A stretch of DNA of 64,000 nt from Bacteroidaceae bacterium (GTDB taxonomy: Bacteria; Bacteroidota; Bacteroidia; Bacteroidales; Bacteroidaceae): contig JAEEGS010000044.1 of assembly GCA_016280445.1 (NCBI GenBank), positions 1 through 64,000 of the forward strand. The letters run 5' to 3'. The notes under the pieces are model-generated. The model did not search any database, had not been told where the DNA came from, and worked only from the letters and a program-made list of their open reading frames with translations. Both the position numbers and the translations under genes were made by a program. Shown here piece after piece: positions 28,795 through 36,754 of this stretch. Within the stretch, counting starts at the first letter, position 1, and each line of letters begins with the position of its first letter.

Positions 28795-31170
28795 TCATTT
28801 CATCATTTCCAGTATTTTTACGAGATCCTCAAGGTTGCGGGCATCCACTTCTACGTCAAGCAGGTTGCCATCGCGGTTGAAGAGTTTGTAGGTGGGGAAC
28901 GAATGTACGTTCAGGTGACGTTCGATGGCGGCCTGTTGTTCGGCAGGCAGGTTGTAGTGAGCCACGTTGTCACCGCTCACGTTATACTCCTTGATGACGT
29001 TTTCCCACGAATCTTGAGGGCTTTGGTTGGCCAGATAGAGGAACTCGATGTCGTAGTCTTTCAGGCGTGCGTATTCTTCGGTGGAGTGCGAGAGGGCTTC
29101 CTTGCAAGGTCCGCACCACGTGCCCCAGATGTCGAGCAGCACGAACTTGCCCTTGTAAGGCTCAACGATTTTCTTCAGCAATGCCTCGCCTTCAGAGAGG
29201 TCTGCGAGGTTGTCGGACGACTTCAGCACCAGTTTGTCGAATTCTCTGTTTTCGAGGGCCACATAGTGGTTGTTTTTCTTTTCTGCTATCTCGATACAGA
29301 TAGGATTGGTCACAAGAGCCTTCAGCGTGTCCATCACTTCTGGGAGTAAAGAACAACGTCTGTGCTCAATCTCTTTGCACACCATTTGTGAGAGATACAT
29401 GTCCTTGATGAATGGAGATGCTTGGAGTGAGTCGAGCATCTGGAGATTGCCTTTCATCCTTGCCACCAGCAGTTGCCCACCCACGAGCCTCATGCCTTTA
29501 GAACCATTGAGAATCTTGTTTACCTGCTGAATCATGTCCGCATTCTTGGTGTTTAATTCCTCGGCCACTTTCATCTTCTCTTCTATTGTGGGCGCTTTTT
29601 CAACTGCTTCGTTGGCTTCGGCAATCCATTCCTTCCATCTTTTTAGCAAGGCCAGTTCCTCCTCGTTCGAGGCATATTCTTCAATATGGTCTTGGGGATT
29701 GATGGAGATTGAAGACTTCACGTTGTGGGCGGCATCGTCAAGATAGTCGGTGAGGAAATTGCTCAGGTCACGATGGAGAGTGTAAGGCTCTTCCATCTTT
29801 GTCCAGAAGGTTTCATAGGCATACTTGCGTGCGTTGTCAGGCAATTGGAACTGGGGAGCGCGGAAACGTGCCTGACCAAATTCGCGAGCCTGTTGAAAGC
29901 GTGTGTGGCCTTTGTGGTACAGGTTGAAGCGTGTAGAGAGTGTGGGATGTGCCTCGCAAAGCGCATCAATGTTTGCATACACCGCATTCAGCAGGCTATC
30001 GACAGAGACGATGTACTGGGCAAAAAATTCGGGCGTTCCTTCGCCAGCCCTGTCTCTCCCCACATTATTCCATCCGGTCGGATATTTGAAGAGTTCATTC
30101 TGCAGGCGGCAGTCGTCACCCATGAAGTAACGTCGTCCCTCCTTGAAGTCGTAGAGCAGGAAGTAGGTCTTGCCTGGTTCCAACATCATTTCGAGGAAGC
30201 AACGACGCCAGTCGCAGAAGAAGTCTGTACTGTTCAGCACCGGAATCTTCACCGTGAAGTGCCCCTGCTCGTCCAAGTCAGCATAGACAGATTCCTGTTC
30301 GCCGGTGAGGAAGTTCTCGAAACCGAACTCGAAGGTCTTGTCATTCTTGTATGCACCAGGCATGTCTTTAATCCAGCCCACCACCGTCACGGTATCCATC
30401 TTGTAGCCATTGTCGACGAACCCGGTGCGTGTGTCTTTTGTGGGGTAGTCAGGCATGAATCGGCTGGTTATCATGGAGTAAGTCACCTTCTGCTCGCCAA
30501 TCTGCATGGTGCGCTTGCCCTTTTTGTCTTTTCCCACCACAACCTTTATTTCCTTGTTGTCGCCATTGCTGAGCACCATCTCTGCCTCGCCCGTCTGAGG
30601 GTTCACGTTGCGTTGCTTATATGTCCAGAACAGGCAATCGTAGATGGCTCCCTCTTCCGTGAAGGCAATTTCCCAGTCGCCTGTCCGGTCATTGCGCCAA
30701 TAGGAGGGTAGCAGTTGTTTCCAACGCTCCTCCACAGGCTTGATGCCTATGATTTGGAAAGCGCCCAGTCCGTCGCCCTCGATGAAGTCAAACGACTTGG
30801 TGCCTTTAGGCAGAGCGGGGAAATGGAATGCCATCTCACGCTTGTTGTCCTTGCCCGTCTGCACGAACTTATTAAGTTCTATGCCGTCGGCTTTCACGAG
30901 CGGGTAGCGTTGGTCGCCCACCTTCAGATAGGTGTCGCCAGCAAACTGAAAGCAGAACTGCTCATAATCGGAACGTTCTGTCGCGGTGATATGCACCACA
31001 GTCTCGGTCTCCTTCAGTTCCACCTTCGTCACGTCAAGGGCGAGGTTGAAGTACCCGTCTCCGTAGTCAGTTCCATACTCAGTGGTGGGTTGTTCCCACA
31101 CAATTACTTTCTCTTTCGCTTGCCCCGCTAGCGCAAACAGGAAAAGAAGAGCGGTAAAGATAATTTTCAT
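28795..31170 (-). CDS. Secreted thioredoxin-like (TlpA-type) protein, paralogue 1
   Basis: 791-residue exported protein. The signal peptide ends near LAGQA (residue 18); no lipobox cysteine. The N-terminal region (about 20-150) is a beta-rich domain shared with the protein at 33863-35731: both have a WE(Q/K)P opening, a KVE-K-TETV-H strand, and a D-(I/S)EGD--G-FQ segment. A helical middle follows. The C-terminal 130 residues are a TlpA/ResA-type thioredoxin fold with WGTWCGPC (about 682-689) and a cis-Pro SFPTYKLF segment. Likely periplasmic thiol-disulfide reductase. The promoter is of the putative ECF type (31201-31226), not the primary-sigma type. Divergent from recO. Confidence 0.85.
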   Translation of the reverse strand: MKIIFTALLFLFALAGQAKEKVIVWEQPTTEYGTDYGDGYFNLALDVTKVELKETETVVHITATERSDYEQFCFQFAGDTYLKVGDQRYPLVKADGIELNKFVQTGKDNKREMAFHFPALPKGTKSFDFIEGDGLGAFQIIGIKPVEERWKQLLPSYWRNDRTGDWEIAFTEEGAIYDCLFWTYKQRNVNPQTGEAEMVLSNGDNKEIKVVVGKDKKGKRTMQIGEQKVTYSMITSRFMPDYPTKDTRTGFVDNGYKMDTVTVVGWIKDMPGAYKNDKTFEFGFENFLTGEQESVYADLDEQGHFTVKIPVLNSTDFFCDWRRCFLEMMLEPGKTYFLLYDFKEGRRYFMGDDCRLQNELFKYPTGWNNVGRDRAGEGTPEFFAQYIVSVDSLLNAVYANIDALCEAHPTLSTRFNLYHKGHTRFQQAREFGQARFRAPQFQLPDNARKYAYETFWTKMEEPYTLHRDLSNFLTDYLDDAAHNVKSSISINPQDHIEEYASNEEELALLKRWKEWIAEANEAVEKAPTIEEKMKVAEELNTKNADMIQQVNKILNGSKGMRLVGGQLLVARMKGNLQMLDSLQASPFIKDMYLSQMVCKEIEHRRCSLLPEVMDTLKALVTNPICIEIAEKKNNHYVALENREFDKLVLKSSDNLADLSEGEALLKKIVEPYKGKFVLLDIWGTWCGPCKEALSHSTEEYARLKDYDIEFLYLANQSPQDSWENVIKEYNVSGDNVAHYNLPAEQQAAIERHLNVHSFPTYKLFNRDGNLLDVEVDARNLEDLVKILEMMK

Positions 31171-31200
31171 GTTTATTTGTTATTGTTGCTATCATATATA

Positions 31201-31226
31201 ACGCAGTTCCTATGGAAAATGTGACA
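31201..31226 (-). promoter_or_regulatory. Putative ECF-sigma promoter of thioredoxin-like gene 1
   Basis: Minus strand TGTCAC (31221-31226), 14 nt, CTGCGT (31201-31206), followed by TATATA, about 30 nt before the start codon. Same motif and spacing as at 33812, 38036 and 41122. Confidence 0.65.
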
Positions 31227-31276
31227 TCAGGAAGCGTTAAATTTCCTTAACTTCGGAGGGGAAGCGAAAAAATCGC

Positions 31277-31285
31277 TACCTTTGC
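31277..31285 (+). promoter_or_regulatory. -7 element of the recO promoter
   Basis: TACCTTTGC, 25 nt before the recO ATG. The same box with similar flanks recurs inverted at 35815-35823. Confidence 0.7.
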
Positions 31286-31309
31286 CAAGCAAATTGCACA
31301 TGTGGTTCT

Positions 31310-32038
31310 ATGCAAGAGACACTTCGAGGCATCGTGTTGAGAACGGTGAAATATGGTGATGCATCCCTCATTGTCGATGTTTTCACAGAGAGTCGTGGAC
31401 GTCAGTCGTTCATGACCAGCACGACGCGTGCCAAACGTTCCGTGCGTAGCGTGTCTTTCTGGCAACCGCTGTCGATGGTGGAGTTCAGCGCCGAACTTCG
31501 TCCCAATGCGGGCAAACTTCCACGCCCAGCCGATGTGCATGCCTATTATAATTACACCGACCTTCCCTTTTCGCCCGTCAAGTCCTCTTTGGCGCTCTTT
31601 CTGGCCGAGTTCCTCAGTGCCGCCCTGCGCGAGGAAAAGGAAAATCCTCTCTTATTTAAATATGTGGAGTCCTCCCTTCAGTGGCTCGATATGGTCGATT
31701 CGCCTGCATCGATGGCCAACTTCCACGTTGCCTTCCTCATGCACCTCAGCCGCTTCATCGGCATCTATCCCAATTTAGAACGTCCCGATCGGTTTTTCGA
31801 CCTCCTTGCAGGCTCCTATTGCGATCGCCAACCTCCTCACGCCCATTTCCTTCGTGATGCAGAGGCGCGTGCCCTTCCCACGCTTTTCCGTATGGATTAT
31901 CCCACCATGCACCTTTTCCGTCTCTCGCGACAGGAGCGCCAACGCATTCTTCATGTCCTCAACGAGTATTATCGCCTCCACATCCCCAACTTTCCTGAAC
32001 TGAAATCTTTGGAGGTCTTGCAGGAACTTTATTCCTGA
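31310..32038 (+). CDS. recO: DNA repair protein RecO
   Basis: Recombination mediator that loads RecA with RecR. The 242 residues begin with the OB-fold domain (MQETLRGIVLRTVKYGDASL, then VDVFTESRGRQSFM) and continue into the helical domain with LALFLAEFLSAALREE, the conserved region of Bacteroidetes RecO. The zinc-finger cysteines seen in some RecO are absent, as in other Bacteroidales. Its promoter and first 13 codons are duplicated in inverted orientation at 35755-35865. Confidence 0.93.
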   Translation: MQETLRGIVLRTVKYGDASLIVDVFTESRGRQSFMTSTTRAKRSVRSVSFWQPLSMVEFSAELRPNAGKLPRPADVHAYYNYTDLPFSPVKSSLALFLAEFLSAALREEKENPLLFKYVESSLQWLDMVDSPASMANFHVAFLMHLSRFIGIYPNLERPDRFFDLLAGSYCDRQPPHAHFLRDAEARALPTLFRMDYPTMHLFRLSRQERQRILHVLNEYYRLHIPNFPELKSLEVLQELYS

Positions 32039-32094
32039 AAAAGTGGAACTGACACTTCCTCCCTTTCCTCACTTCCATCACCTCCCGCACCCTT

Positions 32095-32195
32095 CTTCCA
32101 CTGCCTCAAAAACGGTGTGACTCACACCGACCCTATCGGTCTGACTCAGACCGCCACCCTCGGTGTGACTCACACCGATTTCGAGGTAGTGGAAG
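32095..32195. repeat. Three-palindrome intergenic element, copy A
   Basis: 101 bp. Three 17-nt perfect palindromes at 32113-32129, 32137-32153 and 32161-32177 (CGGTGTGA-C-TCACACCG or the CGGTCTGA variant), exactly 24 bp apart with 7-nt C-rich spacers. Closing arms CTTCCACTGCCTC (32095-32107) and GAGGTAGTGGAAG (32183-32195) are complementary, so one strand can fold as a stem bearing three hairpins. Copy B at 51389-51489 has the same length and plan. Confidence 0.9.
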
Positions 32196-32319
32196 GGAGG
32201 CACAAGAGGTTGTTGCGTTGAGGTAGCGGTGGTTCTTACAGTGCTCCTTTTGAAAGGTTGGAAGGGGAGGGCCATTCATGAAGAAAACGTTGGTTTGAGG
32301 TGAAATAAATGGGAAAATG

Positions 32320-32351
32320 TTTGGTGGTTTGAAAAAAAGTTCGTACTTTTG
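32320..32351 (+). promoter_or_regulatory. Promoter of hipBA
   Basis: TTTG (32320-32323), 20 nt, TACTTTTG (32344-32351), a good primary-sigma match 50 nt before the hipB start. Confidence 0.7.
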
Positions 32352-32352
32352 T

Positions 32353-32409
32353 ACACAATATATGATGCGCTATTCTGTAAAATCTAAATTTATGCATAAT
32401 ATATGATGC
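32353..32409 (+). promoter_or_regulatory. Candidate HipB operators
   Basis: The 12-mer AATATATGATGC occurs at 32357-32368 and 32398-32409. The second copy is part of a near-perfect palindrome GCATAATATATGATGC (32394-32409) that overlaps the hipB start codon. Placement downstream of the -7 box suits autorepression by HipB; binding is inferred. Confidence 0.55.
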
Positions 32410-32717
32410 AGAACAAGTATGTGTTTGACCCCTATCCGCTACAGGTGACGATGCAGCGGTTGGCTGAAAATCTGAAGGCTCGCAGGTTGGAGAAGAAAAT
32501 CTCGACGAAAAGCCTGTCGGAGATGAGTGGTGTGCCCGCATCCAGCATCCAGCGTTTCGAACTGAAGCACTCCATCTCTTTGGAGTCGTATGTGAAACTG
32601 GCCAAAGCCCTTGGCTACTCCGAGGACATCATGCTGCTGCTGTCTGAACCAAAATATGACACGATGGAGGAACTGTTGGAAATCAACAAAAACAAAACCA
32701 GAAAGAGAGGTGTGTGA
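32403..32717 (+). CDS. hipB: HipB-like XRE-family antitoxin
   Basis: 104-residue helix-turn-helix protein. The XRE/Cro domain (about 18-80) has LAENLKARRLEKKIST, SLSEMSGVPASSIQRFE and a following helix with YVKLAKALGYSED. The C-terminal tail is basic (NKNKTRKRGV). Known HipB proteins bind both the operator and the HipA kinase. Start is ATGATG, so 32406 is also possible. The stop overlaps the hipA ATG (TGATG), indicating translational coupling. Confidence 0.85.
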   Translation: MMQNKYVFDPYPLQVTMQRLAENLKARRLEKKISTKSLSEMSGVPASSIQRFELKHSISLESYVKLAKALGYSEDIMLLLSEPKYDTMEELLEINKNKTRKRGV

Positions 32718-33802
32718 TGAAAGATTTGCAATCAGTCATCGTGACTTATCATGGGAGGAAAGTCGGTGTGCTTTCCACCGGTAGCAAGCAGTCCTGTCAG
32801 TTTGAGTACGATAAGGATTGGCTTGCCGATGGCTTTTCCATTTCTCCATTGAAACTGCCTCTGAAGGCAGGTCTCTTTACCGCCGACTATCGCCCCTTCA
32901 ACGGGAACTTCGGTGTGTTTGAGGACAGCCTTCCTGGTGGTTATGGTGAGTATCTGCTTCGAAAGGTTCTCAGCAAATCGGGCATCAACTACGGAGCGTT
33001 GACCCCTGTTCAGCGATTGAGTCTTGTGGGCAGTTCGGGCATGGGTGCTCTCTGTTATGTCCCAGAGGTCAAGACACCTCAAAGCGACTGGCAGGGTTCG
33101 TTTGATGAGATGCAGCAGATGGCGCTCAATGTCCTGTCGGAGAAGACGGAAGAACATGCCGATGCGCTCTTCTTCCGAAGCGGCAACTCTGGCGGTGTCC
33201 GTCCGAAATGCATCTATACGGATTCGGAAGGTCATTGGCTGGTGAAGTTCCGTCACACCTACGACCCCAAGAACATCGGGGAGATGGAATACAAATACAA
33301 TCAGGTGGCCCGCCAGTGTGGCATCATCGTGCCTGATTTCAAACTGATGGATGGCAAATACTTTGCCACGCGCCGATTTGACATGGAAGATGGCAAGCGG
33401 TTTCATGTGGTGACAGCCAGTGGATTGCTCAACGAACCTATCCGCCCTCCCAAGATGGATTACCACAGCCTGTTGCAGTTGACGGGTTATCTCACGCAGT
33501 CGCCCGCTGAGGTGGAGCAGCAGTTCCGCAGAATGGCTTTTAATGTCTATGCCCACAACTACGACGACCATGCCCGCAACTTCAGTTTCATTTGCCGAGA
33601 TGGGGTGTGGACATTGGCTCCTGCTTACGACTTGACCAACGACAACACCTTGAGCGAACATGCCTCGACGGTCAACTATAAAGGACTCCCTACAGACGAA
33701 GACATGATAACTGTGGGGACCAATATCCGCATCACTCGCCCTCGCTGTATGGAGATACTCAAAGAAGTGAGGGAAGGAACAAAAGAACTTTTGTTTATTT
33801 AA
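32717..33802 (+). CDS. hipA: HipA-family serine/threonine kinase toxin
   Basis: 361-residue HipA-like kinase; E. coli HipA phosphorylates glutamyl-tRNA synthetase and causes growth arrest. The N-subdomain (about 1-105) contains PLKAGLF and FEDSLPGGYGEYLLR. The Gly-rich ejecting loop FRSGNSGGVRPK (about 154-165) is followed by WLVKFRH (ATP-binding Lys). The catalytic segment is HNYDDHARNFSF (about 276-287), then LAPAYDLTND (metal-binding Asp). Slightly shorter than E. coli HipA (440 aa). A GTG three bases upstream is an alternative start. The pair lies between recO and its inverted 5' fragment. Confidence 0.88.
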   Translation: MKDLQSVIVTYHGRKVGVLSTGSKQSCQFEYDKDWLADGFSISPLKLPLKAGLFTADYRPFNGNFGVFEDSLPGGYGEYLLRKVLSKSGINYGALTPVQRLSLVGSSGMGALCYVPEVKTPQSDWQGSFDEMQQMALNVLSEKTEEHADALFFRSGNSGGVRPKCIYTDSEGHWLVKFRHTYDPKNIGEMEYKYNQVARQCGIIVPDFKLMDGKYFATRRFDMEDGKRFHVVTASGLLNEPIRPPKMDYHSLLQLTGYLTQSPAEVEQQFRRMAFNVYAHNYDDHARNFSFICRDGVWTLAPAYDLTNDNTLSEHASTVNYKGLPTDEDMITVGTNIRITRPRCMEILKEVREGTKELLFI

Positions 33803-33811
33803 CGTTTTTTG

Positions 33812-33837
33812 TGTCACATTTTCCGTGTGTGCTGCGT
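33812..33837 (+). promoter_or_regulatory. Putative ECF-sigma promoter of thioredoxin-like gene 2
   Basis: TGTCAC (33812-33817), 14 nt, CTGCGT (33832-33837), then TATATA. The match with the promoter of paralogue 1 extends upstream (TTTAACG) and into the spacer (ATTTTCC). Confidence 0.65.
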
Positions 33838-33862
33838 TATATAGGGTGTAATCATCTATAAA

Positions 33863-35731
33863 ATGAATATGAAACAAATGATCATCACCGCATTGCTGGC
33901 TCTTGTGGCAATGACGGGAAAGGCACAAAAGTCGGTTGTGTGGGAGAAACCATCGGCTTTTATGGGAAGGTTTAACTCGGAGTTTGTCATCACTAAGGTG
34001 GAGATGAAGCAGACGGAAACAGTGCTGCATGTCGATGCCAACTATAATCCGGGCAGTTGGATTCGCTTTGCCAAGGAGTCGTTCTTGCAGACACCTGACG
34101 GCAAAAAGTATGTCATTACAGGTGGCGAGGCTACCACAGAGAAGGAGTTCGACTTGGTACCTGACTCCCTCTTCTGGATGCCCCAAAGCGGAAAGGCAAG
34201 CCTTGCCCTTCACTTCAAACCCGTACCGCTCGACACGAAGGAGCTGGATTTCTCAGAAGGTGATTTCGAGGGCTCTTTCCAGTTCTGGAATATTTGCGAC
34301 AGCAAGACCAAGAAGAAACAGGAACTGCCTGCCGATTGGCAAAATGTGACCTACGCCAAAGACGAGACGCTGCCTGCCGCTAAGATCAACAAAGGTGTGG
34401 CGACCATCAAAGTGAAGATGCTGGGTTATAAGCCTGGCATGAAACTGGAGTTTTATGTGGGCGGTTTCAAACCTTTAGGTTCCAGAGAGCGTGTGGATAA
34501 GTTCTACACGTTTGCCAACGATGGTACCCTGAAGGTTGAAATGCCCCTGTGGCTGACTCGTGAGGTAGCTGTTGGTGTTCAAGGTATGGCATTCTCCAAG
34601 ATCGTGATCGCCCCAGGTCAAGAAACCTCCATCTTGATGAAGGTTTCTACAGACAATCGTCCGTTCATCGCTTTCAAGGGCTATCTTGCCAAGACCAACA
34701 TGGACTTAGTTGATGCCGACAACACTTTCGAACCTTATAGTATGGACGAAGAAAACTTCCTCAAAGTCAGGAAGTGCAAGACCAAGGAAGAACGCTTACA
34801 ATGCCTGACGGATATCTTCAACCAGCGTGTGGCTGCTTTCAAGAAGACCAAATATACGACAGCCGCCAAAGACCTGCTCTGTATGGCTGCAGAAGAAAAC
34901 TACATCAACTGGTCACGTCAGTTTGCCGTCAATTATTGCCAACATAGATTGGATGAAGATGGAACGGTTTATATGACCAGTATGGATTTCCAAGAGAATT
35001 ACCAGAAAAATAAGGATCTTCTTCCCTTGTCGGAAGAAGAAAGGGCATACACGTGGAAGTATCTGAATGAACCAGGCTCCCCTTGTAGCAGAGTGTTCTG
35101 GGATACCACTCTGAGTGCTTATGATAAGCAGCTGGTAAAACAACCCAATTATAATTTGGATCTTCAGTTGGTACCAACGCTTTTGGAGAATGATGATGAA
35201 CAATTTGTCAATCGTGTGCTTCAGACAATGAAGCATGAGGACTGCAAGGCCGTTATTCTCGAATATCAGGCAGAACAACAACGCATCGCCCAGCAACTGA
35301 CCAGTCAGGAGAGCGTATTCTTCCAGAAGTACGACGATGTGGCTCCTGAAAACATCCTCCAAACCATTCTTGACAAGTATAAGGGCAAGACGGTTGTGAT
35401 AGACATTTGGGCAACCTGGTGTGGTCCTTGTCGTGCAGGCCATCAGGCAATGAAACCGATGAAAGAAGAGATGAAGGGCAAGAACATCCAGTTTGTCTAT
35501 ATCACTTCTCCTACCTCGCCTCTGAATACTTGGCAGGAGATGATCAAGGATATTGATGGCGACCACTACTATCTGACCAAGGAGCAGTACAGCTATGTCC
35601 TTAACAAGTATGAGTCAGAGGGTATTCCCACCTATGCCATCTACGACAAAAATGGCAATCAGACCTTCAAGACCATCGGCTTCCCAGGTCTCGAACCAAT
35701 CAAGACGGAGATAGAGAAAGCTATGCTATAA
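33863..35731 (+). CDS. Secreted thioredoxin-like (TlpA-type) protein, paralogue 2
   Basis: 622-residue exported protein. The signal peptide ends near MTGKAQ (residue 22). The N-terminal beta domain (about 25-150) is homologous to that of the protein at 28795-31170 (KVEMKQTETVLH, DFSEGDFEGSFQFW). The middle is helical. The C-terminal thioredoxin fold has DIWATWCGPCRAGH (about 512-525, active site CGPC) and SEGIPTYAIY with the cis-Pro. Probably a periplasmic disulfide reductase with a binding module of unknown ligand. Transcribed from a putative ECF promoter. Starts at ATG 33863 or 33869. Confidence 0.85.
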   Translation: MNMKQMIITALLALVAMTGKAQKSVVWEKPSAFMGRFNSEFVITKVEMKQTETVLHVDANYNPGSWIRFAKESFLQTPDGKKYVITGGEATTEKEFDLVPDSLFWMPQSGKASLALHFKPVPLDTKELDFSEGDFEGSFQFWNICDSKTKKKQELPADWQNVTYAKDETLPAAKINKGVATIKVKMLGYKPGMKLEFYVGGFKPLGSRERVDKFYTFANDGTLKVEMPLWLTREVAVGVQGMAFSKIVIAPGQETSILMKVSTDNRPFIAFKGYLAKTNMDLVDADNTFEPYSMDEENFLKVRKCKTKEERLQCLTDIFNQRVAAFKKTKYTTAAKDLLCMAAEENYINWSRQFAVNYCQHRLDEDGTVYMTSMDFQENYQKNKDLLPLSEEERAYTWKYLNEPGSPCSRVFWDTTLSAYDKQLVKQPNYNLDLQLVPTLLENDDEQFVNRVLQTMKHEDCKAVILEYQAEQQRIAQQLTSQESVFFQKYDDVAPENILQTILDKYKGKTVVIDIWATWCGPCRAGHQAMKPMKEEMKGKNIQFVYITSPTSPLNTWQEMIKDIDGDHYYLTKEQYSYVLNKYESEGIPTYAIYDKNGNQTFKTIGFPGLEPIKTEIEKAML

Positions 35732-35734
35732 GAA

Positions 35735-35793
35735 ATGCAGGAAACGCTGAGGGGCACCGTTCTCAACACGATGCCTCGCAGGGTTTCTTGCAT
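35735..35793. repeat. 59-bp imperfect palindrome of two opposed recO-like 5' ends
   Basis: The plus strand from 35735 reads as codons for MQETLRGTVLNT and the minus strand from 35793 as MQETLRGIVLRTV, so both arms resemble the recO start. About 22 of 29 arm positions pair. It directly follows the stop of the thioredoxin-like gene (35731) and might also act as its terminator, though no T run follows. Confidence 0.7.
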
Positions 35794-35865
35794 ACCACAA
35801 CTGCTATTTGCGTGGCAAAGGTAGCGAAATTTTCGCTTCCCTCCCGCAGTTAGGGAAATTTAATG
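35755..35865 (-). pseudogene. Inverted fragment of recO: promoter and first 13 codons
   Basis: Read on the minus strand, 35865 to 35755 repeats the recO upstream region (TTAAATTTCC, GGAAGCGAAAA, CGCTACCTTTGCCA) and then an ATG (35793) with codons for MQETLRGIVLRTV, identical in protein to RecO residues 1-13. Bases 35755-35778 are identical to 31325-31348 over 24 bp. After codon 13 the match stops. The frame then runs on into the 3' end of the thioredoxin-like gene on the opposite strand. Confidence 0.85.
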
Positions 35866-36010
35866 CTTGCCCAACGATTATATTATAGGTGTGGTGGCGG
35901 AAAACTGAAGAGATTGAGCCATTCTTGTGGCGAAATATTGGGAGAAATACATCTGCATGTGTATCGTTCGCTCCGCGCAAGGTACTCACGTTCGGAATTA
36001 TTCAAATAAA

Positions 36011-36042
36011 TTTGATATTTCTCTCACTTAATCGTACCTTTG
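36011..36042 (+). promoter_or_regulatory. Promoter of the FMN reductase gene
   Basis: TTTG (36011-36014), 20 nt, TACCTTTG (36035-36042); 32 nt before the ATG. Confidence 0.8.
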
Positions 36043-36074
36043 TCCACGTTTTATTAACCTAAACTGAAAGAACT

Positions 36075-36629
36075 ATGGCAAAGATTCTCTTTATCGTTGG
36101 GTCGTTGAGGGCAAAGTCCTTCAACCGCCAGTTGGCCAATGCAGCCAAAGCCATTATCGGCAACCGTGCCGAGGTGGCAGAACTCGACTACAGCGACCTT
36201 CCGCTCCTCAATCAGGACATTGAGCAGCCAGAACCTGCTGCTGTGGCTCGAATCCGCCAAACCATCACGGATGCCGATGCGCTGTGGATTTTCACACCTG
36301 AGTACAACCTCAGTTATCCGGGTCATGTGAAGAACCTGCTCGACTGGATGTCCCGTCCGGTGAAACCGCTGGATTACGCTACACCTACCTGCATCAACGG
36401 CAAGAAAGTGGCGGTCAGCGGTGCGGGCGGTAAGTTTGCCACAGCCAACAGTCGTGCCAAACTGTCCGAACTCCTCACGTTCATCAAAGCGAACCTCTTG
36501 CCCGAACAGACGGGTGTGGCTGTCAATCCCGAAGCATGGGCCACTGATGTTCTCACTCTGACTGACGAGCAGAAGGCCGAACTGACTGCCCAAGCAGAGG
36601 CGCTGCTGAAGGCTCTCGCAGTTTCTTGA
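36075..36629 (+). CDS. NAD(P)H-dependent FMN reductase family protein
   Basis: 184-residue flavodoxin-like protein. The FMN phosphate loop VGSLRAKSFNRQLA (residues 8-21) and the later PEYNLSYPGHVKNLLDW (about 76-92) are signatures of the NADPH-dependent FMN reductase/chromate-reductase group. GAGGKFA (about 116) lies where the isoalloxazine-binding loop is expected. Physiological substrate (quinone, flavin, azo or metal) cannot be told. Own promoter; lies within a region rich in redox proteins. Confidence 0.9.
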   Translation: MAKILFIVGSLRAKSFNRQLANAAKAIIGNRAEVAELDYSDLPLLNQDIEQPEPAAVARIRQTITDADALWIFTPEYNLSYPGHVKNLLDWMSRPVKPLDYATPTCINGKKVAVSGAGGKFATANSRAKLSELLTFIKANLLPEQTGVAVNPEAWATDVLTLTDEQKAELTAQAEALLKALAVS

Positions 36630-36700
36630 TGACAGAATCCCCTTTCTCCCCTAAAAGAGTTTAAAAGCGAGGGGGCATCTGCTAAAGAAAAATAAAAAAG

Positions 36701-36731
36701 TTGTGAGAGTCAGCGGGTTGGCTTACCTTTG
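36701..36731 (+). promoter_or_regulatory. Promoter of the secreted unknown at 36755
   Basis: TTG (36701-36703), 20 nt, TACCTTTG (36724-36731). It fixes the start: the open frame reaches back to a GTG at 36731, which overlaps this box, so the ATG at 36755 is used. Confidence 0.65.
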
Positions 36732-36754
36732 TGGCGTTTCCCGTAACTCTCTCC

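Larger units (their letters stand above)
32039..32402. other. Gap between recO and hipB
   Basis: Contains the three-palindrome repeat copy A (32095-32195), a pyrimidine-rich left shoulder, and the hipBA promoter with candidate operators (32320-32409). No gene is called. Confidence 0.7.
35732..36074. other. Gap holding recO fragments and a reductase promoter
   Basis: Holds the imperfect palindrome 35735-35793, the inverted recO 5' fragment to 35865, then about 145 nt without recognisable features, then the promoter of the FMN reductase gene. Confidence 0.7.

Noticed and set aside
32113-32177. CRISPR array
   Set aside because: The 24-bp period is short, the units are palindromes themselves and the 7-nt spacers are too small; no cas genes are near.
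32039-35865. Classical integrative or transposable element
   Set aside because: No integrase, transposase or mobilisation gene is present between the recO copies; only the boundary repeats suggest past movement or inversion.
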